Source: Segatella paludivivens DSM 17968 = JCM 13650
GTDB taxonomy: Bacteria; Bacteroidota; Bacteroidia; Bacteroidales; Bacteroidaceae
Direction of reading: 5' to 3'
DNA: 64,000 nt
NCBI RefSeq assembly: GCF_000373185.1
Contig: NZ_KB890626.1
Span: 1-64,000, forward strand
How positions within the stretch are numbered: the stretch's first letter is position 1; every line of letters begins with the position of its first letter. The translations under genes and the position numbers were made by a program. Positions 36,714 through 45,676 of the stretch are shown here, in pieces. Under the pieces are notes generated by a model. The model did not search any database. It saw nothing but the letters and a program-made list of their open reading frames with translations, and was not told the origin of the DNA.

Positions 36714-36721
36714 CAAAAGTA
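36714..36721 (-). promoter_or_regulatory. -7 element TACTTTTG for tRNA-Arg
   Basis: TAnnTTTG match 20 bp before the mature tRNA 5' end. Confidence 0.6.
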
Positions 36722-36763
36722 ATCTTTTCTTCCGATATATGCAAATTTTATCAAAACTTTTTC

Positions 36764-36771
36764 TAACTTTG
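36764..36771 (+). promoter_or_regulatory. -7 element TAACTTTG for the GYF_2 gene
   Basis: TAnnTTTG match 29 nt before the ATG at 36801. Confidence 0.55.
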
Positions 36772-36800
36772 CATGCATATTTCAAAATAAATTAGACTAT

Positions 36801-37703
36801 ATGAATTATTTTATTATCGAAAACGGCCTACAGGTAGGACCTTTTAGTGCCGAAATTCTTGTAAAGAATAAGAATATAACAGCAGAAACTCTTGTTTGGG
36901 CTGACGGTTTTGCAGATTGGACACCAGCATGGCAAGTTGAAGAGTTGAGAATAATGTTACAGGCTAATACACAAGTACAACAAACTCCTCCTCCTGTTCC
37001 TCCATATCTTAACAATGCAAATAATCAGGAGACAGAACCAAAAGAAGAAGAAAAGAAAGAAAAGAAACCTATTTGGAAGACTGTCGCAATTGTTGCTGTA
37101 GCCATCATTATTATATTAGCAATAGCAAACCCAAGTAAGGATAGCCATAAGAATGCTATCAAGAAAGAACTTACTGAGGCTATGGACAAGATTAATGAGA
37201 AAGATGGTCATAGCGATGATTTGCTGTCTATGGGATTGAGCATTATCACAAAGATATTGGATGACAATACTGTAGATTCTACTCTAGACAATATGCTTAA
37301 TTATCATAGCTACATTATTTATTCTGTAAGTGATGTAAAGTTTGATGGCCGTGAACATAATGTTTCTTATGGTTTCTTGGGACATGTATATACAGTTAAT
37401 GCTGATGATATCGTGAGATGCTATGAGAATACGATGAATAGTTCTTCTAATAAAGAGGAAGTAAACGACGACGATGATAGTGAAGACAGCCAGAGCGAAT
37501 CTGCAAAAGACGATTCAAAGGATGCCAAAGATTCAAAAGATAATTCTGATGATGCTTTAGACAAGGCTGCTAATAAGATCGTAGATAAAGTAAGCAAGAA
37601 AGTTCAGGATAAAGTAGACAAGAAACTTAGCGAGAAACTCAATCAGGCTGCTGACAGTACAGACGGTATAATTGATAAGATCTGCAAGATTCTTGGTCTG
37701 TAA
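36801..37703 (+). CDS. GYF_2-domain membrane protein with charged tail
   Basis: 300 residues. The N-terminal GYF_2 (DUF4339) domain, about 1-50, reads YFIIENGLQVGPFSAEIL with TLVWADGFADWTPAWQVEEL, a peptide-binding fold. A proline linker (QQTPPPVPPYLN) and one membrane segment (about 92-109, TVAIVAVAIIIILAIA) follow. The C-terminal part is highly charged with Asp/Ser/Lys runs (DDDDSEDSQSES, then DKVSKKVQDKVDKKL). Function unknown. It is 25 bp upstream of mtaB. Confidence 0.82.
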   Translation: MNYFIIENGLQVGPFSAEILVKNKNITAETLVWADGFADWTPAWQVEELRIMLQANTQVQQTPPPVPPYLNNANNQETEPKEEEKKEKKPIWKTVAIVAVAIIIILAIANPSKDSHKNAIKKELTEAMDKINEKDGHSDDLLSMGLSIITKILDDNTVDSTLDNMLNYHSYIIYSVSDVKFDGREHNVSYGFLGHVYTVNADDIVRCYENTMNSSSNKEEVNDDDDSEDSQSESAKDDSKDAKDSKDNSDDALDKAANKIVDKVSKKVQDKVDKKLSEKLNQAADSTDGIIDKICKILGL

Positions 37704-37728
37704 ATAATTAAAGATTCAATAAATATAT

Positions 37729-39069
37729 ATGATAGATAGTTCAGCTTTTCAAGGTAAGAAAGCGGCTTATTATACATTAGGGTGCAAACTCAATTTCTCA
37801 GAAACATCCACTTTCGGAAAAATGCTTTCCGAAATGGGTGTTGTAACAGCTGAAAAAGGTGAGAAAGCTGATATATGCATTATAAACACATGTTCTGTTA
37901 CAGAAGTAGCAGATCATAAATGCAGACAGGCTATACACAGAATGACACGTGAAAATCCAGGTGCTTTTATTGTCGTTACTGGTTGCTATGCACAGCTTGA
38001 AGCTGAAATGGTTAGTAAGATTGATGGGGTAGACCTCGTACTTGGTTCTAACGAAAAGGCTAACCTTATTCAATATTTAAGTAATGCCTTTACAGAAGGT
38101 GATGACAAGGAAGCATTGCATCAGTTCCATTCTGTTAAAACAAAGGATATCAAGACTTTCCAACCATCTTGTTCAAGAGGAAATAGGACAAGATATTTCC
38201 TTAAAGTGCAAGACGGATGTAACTACTTCTGCACATATTGCACGATACCTTACGCACGTGGATTCTCTAGAAATCCATCAATAGCCTCACTTGTTGAGCA
38301 GGCTGAGCAAGCTGCTGCAGAGGGTGGCAAAGAGATTGTTCTTACAGGTGTAAATATTGGTGACTTTGGCGAAACTACACACGAAAAATTTATAGATTTA
38401 GTGAAAGCTCTTGACAATGTCAAGGGTATAGAAAGATTCCGAATTAGCAGTTTGGAACCTGATTTGTTGGAAGACGAACTGATAGATTATTGTTCACATA
38501 GCCGTGCATTCATGCCTCATTTTCACATACCATTGCAAAGTGGAAGTGATGAAGTGTTGAAGTTGATGCACAGACGATATGACAGTGCCCTGTTCGCACA
38601 TAAGATAAATCTTATAAAAGAGAAAATGCCTGACGCTTTCATTGGTGTTGACGTTATGGTGGGATGCCGTGGTGAGAAACCTGAATGTTTTCAAGAATGT
38701 TACGACTTCTTGAAATCACTACCTGTTACACAGTTACACGTATTCCCATATAGTGAGCGCCCAGGAACTAGTGCTCTCTCAATACCTTACGTTGTTGAAG
38801 AGAAGGAAAAGAAAAAGCGTTCAAAGAGACTGCTTGAACTTAGCGATCAAAAAACACATGACTTCTATGCCAAATATATAGGTGAGGAAATGGATGTGCT
38901 TTTTGAAAAAGCTCCACGAGGAAAAGCAATGCATGGATTTACAGATAATTATATCCGTGTAGAACTTCCGGCTTCAAGTGCTCGCATTGAGTATGACAAT
39001 GAGATTATCCGCGTAAAGTTGGGTGATTTTAATCATGACGGATCAGCACTCAAAGCGGAAATAATTTGA
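37729..39069 (+). CDS. mtaB: tRNA-t6A37 methylthiotransferase MtaB
   Basis: Radical SAM methylthiotransferase that converts t6A37 to ms2t6A37 in tRNAs reading ANN codons. The 446 residues have the N-terminal UPF0004 domain with three cluster cysteines (TLGCKLNFSE, NTCSVTE, TGCYAQ), the radical SAM cluster DGCNYFCTYCTIPYARG, and a C-terminal TRAM-like region. The family separation from MiaB and RimO rests on TLGCKLNFSET and KVQDGCNYFCTYC. Its end overlaps the frame before the glycosyltransferase. Confidence 0.93.
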   Translation: MIDSSAFQGKKAAYYTLGCKLNFSETSTFGKMLSEMGVVTAEKGEKADICIINTCSVTEVADHKCRQAIHRMTRENPGAFIVVTGCYAQLEAEMVSKIDGVDLVLGSNEKANLIQYLSNAFTEGDDKEALHQFHSVKTKDIKTFQPSCSRGNRTRYFLKVQDGCNYFCTYCTIPYARGFSRNPSIASLVEQAEQAAAEGGKEIVLTGVNIGDFGETTHEKFIDLVKALDNVKGIERFRISSLEPDLLEDELIDYCSHSRAFMPHFHIPLQSGSDEVLKLMHRRYDSALFAHKINLIKEKMPDAFIGVDVMVGCRGEKPECFQECYDFLKSLPVTQLHVFPYSERPGTSALSIPYVVEEKEKKKRSKRLLELSDQKTHDFYAKYIGEEMDVLFEKAPRGKAMHGFTDNYIRVELPASSARIEYDNEIIRVKLGDFNHDGSALKAEII

Positions 39070-39074
39070 GATAT

Positions 39075-40100
39075 ATGAAACTTTCAATAGTAATACTGAA
39101 TTGGAACGGCAGTGATATGATGAAGAAATATCTGCCAACGGTGATTAAACATTCCCAAAAAGATGCAAAAGTTATCGTTGCAGATAATGCGTCATCTGAC
39201 GATTCAATTGAAATGCTGAAGAAGGACTTTCCCGAGGTTGAGATTATCACACTTGACAAGAACTATGGATTTGCCGAAGGTTATAATCAAGCTCTAAAAC
39301 AAGTAGATAGCGAATATTATCTGCTATTGAATTCTGACGTGGAAGTTACTGAAAATTGGCTGAAACCACTATTGAAATACATGGATAAACATCAAGATGT
39401 AGCAGCATGTCAACCGAAACTTTTATCCATATTCGATAAAGACTCGTTTGAATACGCTGGTGCTTCAGGTGGATTTATCGACAAGCTAGGATATCCTTTC
39501 TGCCGTGGACGAGTTTTCAACACCGTAGAAAAAGACAAAGGACAATATGATGATGTTACTGAGGTTTCATGGGCAACAGGTGCTTGCTTGATGATTCGCT
39601 CTAAAGACTATTGGAACGTCGGAGCCTTAGACGGTCGTTTTTTTGCGCATAACGAAGAAATAGATTTATGTTGGCGACTTAATCTGTACGGTCATAAGAT
39701 TGTATGCATTCCAGAAAGCAAAGTTTATCATGTTGGAGGCGGTACATTACCAAAGAGCAATCCGATGAAAACTTATCTTAACTTTCGCAATAACCTTACA
39801 ATGCTATATAAGAATCTTCCTGAAGAAGAATTGAAGTCTGCTATGCGTTTAAGATGGATACTTGACTATACAGCAGCATGGAAGACCTTAATCGTTGATA
39901 AAAATATTGGTGACTTTAAGGCTATATACAAAGCTCGCCGAGCATTCAAAAAATGGCGAAAAGACTTTAAGCCAGACCGAGACTTAATACAGAAGAATAG
40001 GGTAGACAGATGCAAAAATGATAGAATAAATATCTCCCTGCTATGGCAATATTATGTTCACGGCAGGAAGACATTCACTAATATTATTAACCACGCTTGA
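39075..40100 (+). CDS. family 2 glycosyltransferase (rhamnosyltransferase-like)
   Basis: A 341-residue GT-A enzyme. It opens LSIVILNWNGSDMMKKYLP, has VIVADNASSDDSIEMLKK and YYLLLNSDVEVTENWLKPL (metal-binding SDVE), WATGACLMIRSKDYWNVGALDGRFFAHNEEIDLCWRL, and VYHVGGGTLPKSNPMKTYLNFRNN. Donor and acceptor are unknown; such enzymes work on cell-surface glycans. ATG 39075 is used. The 3' end overlaps the convergent DUF4861 gene by 14 bp. Confidence 0.9.
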   Translation: MKLSIVILNWNGSDMMKKYLPTVIKHSQKDAKVIVADNASSDDSIEMLKKDFPEVEIITLDKNYGFAEGYNQALKQVDSEYYLLLNSDVEVTENWLKPLLKYMDKHQDVAACQPKLLSIFDKDSFEYAGASGGFIDKLGYPFCRGRVFNTVEKDKGQYDDVTEVSWATGACLMIRSKDYWNVGALDGRFFAHNEEIDLCWRLNLYGHKIVCIPESKVYHVGGGTLPKSNPMKTYLNFRNNLTMLYKNLPEEELKSAMRLRWILDYTAAWKTLIVDKNIGDFKAIYKARRAFKKWRKDFKPDRDLIQKNRVDRCKNDRINISLLWQYYVHGRKTFTNIINHA

Positions 40101-41316
40101 TTTTAATAATCGGGCGTAGGTTAATATTTTTCTTCCATTCCTTGAGATATTCAAACCATGACTTTGAGTCGTGATATCCAAAAGACTCATCAGCGCTTGA
40201 ATATGTAATTTTATAATTAAGCTTTCCGTCGACCATACGAATTACATAACCATAATTATCTTTATCAGCAGGCAATTCCTTGATACGATAATTCTGTGGA
40301 ATATATATACCCATTCCAATTGTCTCACGCTTCCAGTTTATAGTATCGTTACCTGCAGGCCAATCTGTTCCCCAAAGTCCTCGAAGACCATTATGATCTG
40401 AATACTCCAAAGAGTTCTTCATATTTATCAACCCTGTAGAGAAGTTCATATTCTTTGAATCACGGTTAGTCCATGCCTCTACATCAACATCACGATGATT
40501 TGCATATAATGTATATCGTTCTGTTAAAGAAATACGCGGTAATCCTTCCTTATATCTCCATCCGTTATCGGTAAGTTCAACGATTGTGCGAACAGGACCA
40601 TAACAAACTATGCGTTGTCCTCTAGACTTAACGTCACTCATCATTGTAGAAGCACTACCGTTCCAACCACGAAGAGCACCGAAGCCGAAAGTGTCTCCTA
40701 CCCAAAGAACGTCATCGCCATATCCATTCAACTTTTGTTCCTTAGAAGTATAGAACTGAGTATCCTTAAGTTCCAGTCTTTTTTGGAATTTACCATATAA
40801 ATCAAGAGTCTGTCGCTCATCAAAATAAAATCTCATGCATATCAGTTCGTTTTCAAAAGCCACACCGTGGTGATGAAGTAGGTGATACTGATCTTTCATT
40901 TCATCAGTAGCTGCAATCTGTGATAAATACAAATTGTGCTTATTTTTATCCTTCACACTTGGATTTCTCAATAACAGTTCTGCAAATGTAAGGTTCTTAT
41001 ATTGCTTTTGGTCCGACTTATTATCAAGCAATATTTTGAATGTTTTTACTCCTTTAGCCTTGATATCTGTCATAAAGCATAACTCATCGCTATTTCCATC
41101 GCCATCAAGATCGTCAACCTGAGAAGGAATTTCAACTCCATTACATGTTACAATAGATGACGTTGTTAAAGGGTAATTCTTTAGACTGATGACGATAGGA
41201 GCATCACTCATCTCGATGTTATTAGGATTAGTGACATCAACACTCAGTGAATTTTGAGCCACACAATTATTTGCAGCTAAAAATAGCGCAAATGTAATAA
41301 AACTTGTTTTAATCAT
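40087..41316 (-). CDS. DUF4861-family secreted protein
   Basis: 409 residues with a signal peptide (TFALFLAANNCVAQ). The beta-rich body has LSVDVTNPNNIEMSDAPIVISL, CNGVEIPSQVDDLDGDGNSDELCFM, GFGALRGWNG and YGPVRTIVELTDNGWRY. This agrees with the DUF4861 family of secreted Bacteroidetes proteins, often encoded near polysaccharide-degrading genes. No such enzymes are adjacent here. A TATATTTG element (41342-41349) precedes it. Confidence 0.82.
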   Translation of the reverse strand: MIKTSFITFALFLAANNCVAQNSLSVDVTNPNNIEMSDAPIVISLKNYPLTTSSIVTCNGVEIPSQVDDLDGDGNSDELCFMTDIKAKGVKTFKILLDNKSDQKQYKNLTFAELLLRNPSVKDKNKHNLYLSQIAATDEMKDQYHLLHHHGVAFENELICMRFYFDERQTLDLYGKFQKRLELKDTQFYTSKEQKLNGYGDDVLWVGDTFGFGALRGWNGSASTMMSDVKSRGQRIVCYGPVRTIVELTDNGWRYKEGLPRISLTERYTLYANHRDVDVEAWTNRDSKNMNFSTGLINMKNSLEYSDHNGLRGLWGTDWPAGNDTINWKRETIGMGIYIPQNYRIKELPADKDNYGYVIRMVDGKLNYKITYSSADESFGYHDSKSWFEYLKEWKKNINLRPIIKIKRG

Positions 41317-41341
41317 TGTTTATATTTCAGTTTGTTAATGC

Positions 41342-41349
41342 AAATATAA
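41342..41349 (-). promoter_or_regulatory. -7 element TATATTTG for the DUF4861 gene
   Basis: TAnnTTTG match 26 nt before the ATG at 41316. Confidence 0.5.
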
Positions 41350-41483
41350 TTATAAATGTTCGGCTTAATAAATATTTTTTATTTTCATTGGAGTTTTTTA
41401 CTAATTTTGAGTTAAAAGTGTTATATTTGACCATAAAATTTAATTTTTTTAGCAAAATACTTGCATTAAAAAATATTTTTTAG

Positions 41484-41491
41484 TACTTTTG
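41484..41491 (+). promoter_or_regulatory. promoter (TTG ... TACTTTTG) for the GldB-like gene
   Basis: TTG at 41461-41463, 20-bp spacer, then a TAnnTTTG match; 30 nt before the TTG start codon. Confidence 0.6.
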
Positions 41492-41521
41492 CGTTGTTGA
41501 ATTTTAAGGGAGACTATTCAT

Positions 41522-42325
41522 TTGAAGAAGATTTATTACATATTATTTGCTGTAATGTTACTCTGTGTGGCTTGTGAATTAAAATTAAAGCCAAACAGTG
41601 ACATGGAGAGCCACGTTGAGATATTGCGCTATGATCGTATCGAGAGCAGATATCTTACAACGGGCGATTTTTCAGCTCTTCAAGAAATGAATACTGAGTA
41701 CCCGATAGAAACTCGAACATTAGTTGAAAATGTACTAAAATTAGGAGCTGTTTACGAACCCGACATTAACAGTCGTTTCCTTAATTTCTATCAAGATACA
41801 ACACTACAAACACTTATTACAGATGCAGAAACGCAATACGCAAGTATTGACGATATCAACAAAAAGCTATCAGCTGCATTCGGTAAAGCAGAAAAAAAAT
41901 TCTCACGTTTTAAGACTCCGAAAGTTTATGCACAGATAGGTGCTCTTGACCAAAGTATCATAGTAGGAGATAAGACTGTAGGTATTTGTCTTGATAAATA
42001 TCTAGGTGAAGATTACCCTTTATATACAAAATATTATTCAAAGAATCAATGCAAGACAATGTCTAGGGAATATATTGTTCCAGACTGTCTGAGTTTTTAT
42101 CTTTTGAGTATTTATCAGATGTCTAACTTCGACCACCGCAGCCAACAAGAAAAGGATTTGCACATGGGAAAAGTTATGTATGCTGTTAACAAGATTATGG
42201 GATATAAAGTGTTCACTACTAAATTTATTGATGCTGTTGAAAGCTACATGAACGACAACAAAGGCGTTACCCTTGACGAATTACTTCTTAGTGACGACTA
42301 TAAATGTTTTAGTCAGTATTGCTAG
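41522..42325 (+). CDS. GldB-like lipoprotein
   Basis: 267 residues with a lipoprotein signal (YYILFAVMLLCVAC, lipobox Cys near 18). The body contains SIIVGDKTVGICLDKYLGEDYPLYTKYYSKNQ and MSREYIVPDCLSFYLLSIY, the signature region of the gliding motility lipoprotein GldB family. In non-gliding Bacteroidales its role is unclear. The start is TTG at 41522, with an AAGGGAGA Shine-Dalgarno-like stretch 8 nt upstream and no in-frame ATG nearby. Confidence 0.8.
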   Translation: MKKIYYILFAVMLLCVACELKLKPNSDMESHVEILRYDRIESRYLTTGDFSALQEMNTEYPIETRTLVENVLKLGAVYEPDINSRFLNFYQDTTLQTLITDAETQYASIDDINKKLSAAFGKAEKKFSRFKTPKVYAQIGALDQSIIVGDKTVGICLDKYLGEDYPLYTKYYSKNQCKTMSREYIVPDCLSFYLLSIYQMSNFDHRSQQEKDLHMGKVMYAVNKIMGYKVFTTKFIDAVESYMNDNKGVTLDELLLSDDYKCFSQYC

Positions 42326-43094
42326 GTAACTTTAAGTTATCAATACTTGCATTTGGCGATAGTTTGTCTAAATCAACCCAATTCCAAATTCCTGGTACAT
42401 GCCCTTTTTTACTGAATTGCCACATATCATATACTGGTTTACCAGGCAATAATGGTGTACCTGTATAGTTAGCGATAAACAAGATATAGTTATCAAACTC
42501 TGGTGAAAGATTATCTTTAAAATATGACTCACTGCAATATATTATTGGAGCCTTTCCATATTCTTCTTTGCATGCATCAATGAAATCGTTTAATTCAGTC
42601 TGTATTTTTTCTTTGCTCCAACCAAGAGTTCCATCATCCTCTACATCTACTACTGGCAATAAATCTTGTTGCTCCTTATCAACAACATCATTAAAATGAT
42701 TGAACTGCCTTCTACCTGAAAAATTTTTAGAAAGGAAATGATAAGAGCCAATTAAAAGACCATGTTTCTTAGCTTCAGAAACATTGCGTTCATAGCATGG
42801 ATCTTCATTGTATATTCCCTCGGTAGCTTTTATATAGATAAATTTAATATGCTTGTTTTTAGAAAGGATGTCCCAATGTATCTTTCCCTGATGTTTAGAA
42901 ATATCAATTCCATCATAGTCACCAGAAAACGGTGCATCAATATCTTTATATGGCCAATTCTTATCATAATTTGCAGTATTATGCATCTGCCATGGCATAT
43001 AATACCATAGCAAAAACAGAATACTGCATGATATAATAATCAATTTCAATAATCTGTTTCCGCTTTTGTTTTTCTTTTTTCTCTTTTTGACCAT
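42309..43094 (-). CDS. membrane-anchored GH25 lysozyme-like muramidase
   Basis: 261 residues from ATG 43094: a basic N-terminus (MVKKRKKKNKSGNR), one membrane segment (LLKLIIISCSILFLLWYY), then a GH25 barrel. GH25 motifs are GIDISKHQGKIHWDIL (catalytic Asp near the start), FIYIKATEGIYNEDPCYERNV, GSYHFLS, LPVVDVEDDGTLGW (catalytic Asp/Glu) and YDMWQFSKKGHVPGI. The longer frame to 43391 is rejected: it runs into the divergent flippase gene and past the TACCTTTG promoter at 43117. Confidence 0.9.
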   Translation of the reverse strand: MVKKRKKKNKSGNRLLKLIIISCSILFLLWYYMPWQMHNTANYDKNWPYKDIDAPFSGDYDGIDISKHQGKIHWDILSKNKHIKFIYIKATEGIYNEDPCYERNVSEAKKHGLLIGSYHFLSKNFSGRRQFNHFNDVVDKEQQDLLPVVDVEDDGTLGWSKEKIQTELNDFIDACKEEYGKAPIIYCSESYFKDNLSPEFDNYILFIANYTGTPLLPGKPVYDMWQFSKKGHVPGIWNWVDLDKLSPNASIDNLKLPSNTD

Positions 43095-43116
43095 CACCTG
43101 TGAAAATAATATGATG

Positions 43117-43124
43117 CAAAGGTA
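43117..43124 (-). promoter_or_regulatory. -7 element TACCTTTG for the GH25 gene
   Basis: TAnnTTTG match 22 nt before the chosen ATG at 43094; it decides that start. Confidence 0.6.
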
Positions 43125-43228
43125 CGGAAAGTTTGAATGACCTACAAATATCATTAGCACGATTTGTATCAAAATATACAACATCCAATTTGATATTCCT
43201 TTTTCTTTGGTAAGATGAAAAGTTTGCT

Positions 43229-43236
43229 TATCTTTG
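43229..43236 (+). promoter_or_regulatory. promoter (TTTG-19 bp-TATCTTTG) for the flippase
   Basis: TTTG at 43206-43209, exactly 19 bp, then TATCTTTG. The ATG at 43243 is 6 nt past the final G, so the transcript is probably leaderless. Confidence 0.7.
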
Positions 43237-43242
43237 CAAACT

Positions 43243-44595
43243 ATGAATTCCAGACGTGGTACATACATTAGAAACATAAAATCAGCAGGTCTTTTTGGTG
43301 GTGTACAAATAATAAACATCATCATAGGTCTGTTAAAGACGAAATTTGTAGCTTTATTATTGGGTACTAATGGTTTCGGTATGTTTTCCATTTATAATTC
43401 AATAGCAAGAATGGCTGGTGATATTACTGGATTGGGGATACAAACTTCAGGAGTGAAAAAAATATCCAACTTCTACGAACAAGACAATGAAAAACTAGCT
43501 AAATCTATAATATCGGTAAGGTCATGGAGCCTTTTTGCAGCCTTATGTGGTTTTATAATTACATTAGTAATGTCACCACTATTTAATTACATATCATTTG
43601 GCAAATCTGGTAACCATTTATTTGAATTGATTTTCATTCCTTTTGCAGTGTCGCTGACAACTCTTTCTGGAGGCGAAATTGCAATACTTAAAGGTACAGG
43701 AAAGCAATCAAAACTGGCAAAGCTAATGATTGCGGGGACTGTAATTTCATTGATAGTGAGCATTCCTCTGCTTTATGCTTTTGGAGCAAAGGCTATTGTT
43801 CCTTCTTTAGTTTTATCAACACTTTTCACATACTTGTTATGCTGCCACGCAACAGGTATGCGTTTTAGTAATTTACCATCAATATATGATATATTAAATT
43901 GCTTAAAGAGCGATATGTCATTATTAAAGTTAGGTATTGCTTTTTCTTTAGCATGCTTGGCTGGCAGCGGAACAGAATATATCATACGTTCATTTCTAAG
44001 TACGAATGCATCATTGGAGATTGTTGGACTATACAATGCTGGATTTATGATAACTATGACTTATTCAGGCGTAGCTTTTTCTGCTTTGGAGGCTGATTAT
44101 TTTCCTCAACTTGCAAGAAATAATACAATGGGGAGCATGATGGGGCTTATCAACAGACAAATAATATCGAATTTGTTTATCGCTTTGCCATTATTACTAG
44201 TTTTTATGCCATTGGTTTCACATATATTACCGATATTGTTTAGCCATAAGTTCATGGGAGCAATACCATTCGTGAAAGTAGCATTGTTTGGGGTAATCGC
44301 AAGAGCAGTATATTTACCAATAGAATATGTCGCTTTAGCTCAAGGTAAATCTTTATTATATTTATTTCAGGAATCTGTTTCAGCAATATTACTCTTAACA
44401 AGTTCAATATTGGGTTATCATATTGATGGTTTAATTGGACTTGGTATCGGAACTTCGATTTCAGCTTTCATGGAATTACTTTTCGTCACTGTTTATACGC
44501 ATTATGCATTTGGATATAAACCTTCAATAAAAGTAATATTCGGCACAATGATATCATTTATCATGTTATATGCCATGTATACTATTATTGAATAA
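43243..44595 (+). CDS. polysaccharide flippase (Wzx/MATE-like)
   Basis: 450 residues with about 12-14 membrane segments. The N-terminus is of the oligosaccharide flippase type (IRNIKSAGLFGGVQIINIIIGLLKTKFVALLLGTNGFGMF). It probably moves lipid-linked glycans across the inner membrane, but no polymerase or other glycan cluster genes are next to it. The start at ATG 43243 is preferred over TTG 43234 because the latter overlaps the -7 element. Confidence 0.88.
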   Translation: MNSRRGTYIRNIKSAGLFGGVQIINIIIGLLKTKFVALLLGTNGFGMFSIYNSIARMAGDITGLGIQTSGVKKISNFYEQDNEKLAKSIISVRSWSLFAALCGFIITLVMSPLFNYISFGKSGNHLFELIFIPFAVSLTTLSGGEIAILKGTGKQSKLAKLMIAGTVISLIVSIPLLYAFGAKAIVPSLVLSTLFTYLLCCHATGMRFSNLPSIYDILNCLKSDMSLLKLGIAFSLACLAGSGTEYIIRSFLSTNASLEIVGLYNAGFMITMTYSGVAFSALEADYFPQLARNNTMGSMMGLINRQIISNLFIALPLLLVFMPLVSHILPILFSHKFMGAIPFVKVALFGVIARAVYLPIEYVALAQGKSLLYLFQESVSAILLLTSSILGYHIDGLIGLGIGTSISAFMELLFVTVYTHYAFGYKPSIKVIFGTMISFIMLYAMYTIIE

Positions 44596-44627
44596 AAAAA
44601 CTCCTGTAACCTTTTGAGTTACAGGAG
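44594..44627 (-). terminator. terminator of the GGGtGRT gene
   Basis: CTCCTGTAAC (44601-44610) / GTTACAGGAG (44618-44627), 7-nt loop. On the minus strand it runs into seven Ts. It also lies just after the converging flippase stop. Confidence 0.88.
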
Positions 44628-44650
44628 CATATATATTGCTAATTCTAGAA

Positions 44651-45664
44651 TTACTTCTTATTCATAGCAAGGTCAAGAGCAACAGCAATAGCTACAGTTG
44701 CACCAACCATTGGGTTGTTACCCATACCGAGGAATCCCATCATCTCAACGTGAGCTGGAACTGATGAAGAGCCTGCGAACTGAGCATCAGAGTGCATACG
44801 ACCCATAGTATCTGTCATACCATAAGAAGCAGGACCTGCTGCCATGTTGTCTGGGTGAAGAGTACGACCTGTACCACCACCTGAAGCTACTGAGAAATAA
44901 GGCTTGCCTGCAGCAAGGCGCTCTTTCTTGTAAGTTCCGGCTACTGGATGCTGGAAACGTGTTGGGTTTGTAGAGTTACCGGTGATAGAAACATCAACGT
45001 TCTCTTTCCAAAGGATAGCAACACCTTCGCGTACATCGTCAGCACCATAGCACTTAACCTTAGCACGAGCACCATCAGAATAAGCGATTTCCTTAACTAC
45101 CTTTACTTCACTAGTATAGTAATCGAACTTTGTCTGTACGTATGTGAAACCATTAACACGGCTGATGATCATAGCTGCATCTTTACCAAGACCGTTAAGA
45201 ATGACACGCAAAGGCTTTACACGAACCTTGTTTGCCATTTCTGCAATCTTGATAGCACCTTCAGCTGCTGCGAAAGACTCGTGACCAGCCAAGAATGCGA
45301 AACATTCTGTCTCTTCACGAAGAAGACGAGCAGCAAGGTTACCATGGCCAAGACCAACCTTACGATCGTCAGCAACAGAACCAGGGATACAGAAACTCTG
45401 AAGACCAAGACCAATAGCCTCAGCAGCCTCAGCAGCATTCTTTACACCTTTCTTTACAGCGATAGCTGTACCACAAACGTAAGCCCACTTCGCATTCTCG
45501 AAGCAGATACGCTGTGTATCCTCACACATCAAATAAGGATCAACACCAGCTTTATCGCAAATTTCATTAGCCTCTTCGATACTATTAATACCGTTTTCCT
45601 TAAGAGTTGCAAGCACTTTGTCTATACGGCGCTCTTGGCTTTCAAAAATTACTTTTCTTATCAT
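44651..45664 (-). CDS. GGGtGRT-family protein
   Basis: 337 residues with the family's name-giving motif FSVASGGGTGRTLHPDNMAAGP near 265-285. The C-terminus is Gly/Met-rich (MMGFLGMGNNPMVGATVAIAVA), the middle has FLAGHESFAAAEGAIKIAE and LNGLGKDAAMIIS, and the N-terminus is helical. No membrane segment is convincing. The biochemical function is unknown to me. It follows the NifU-like gene by 12 bp in one operon, and this pairing is typical. Confidence 0.8.
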   Translation of the reverse strand: MIRKVIFESQERRIDKVLATLKENGINSIEEANEICDKAGVDPYLMCEDTQRICFENAKWAYVCGTAIAVKKGVKNAAEAAEAIGLGLQSFCIPGSVADDRKVGLGHGNLAARLLREETECFAFLAGHESFAAAEGAIKIAEMANKVRVKPLRVILNGLGKDAAMIISRVNGFTYVQTKFDYYTSEVKVVKEIAYSDGARAKVKCYGADDVREGVAILWKENVDVSITGNSTNPTRFQHPVAGTYKKERLAAGKPYFSVASGGGTGRTLHPDNMAAGPASYGMTDTMGRMHSDAQFAGSSSVPAHVEMMGFLGMGNNPMVGATVAIAVALDLAMNKK

Positions 45665-45676
45665 ATCTGTATCTCC

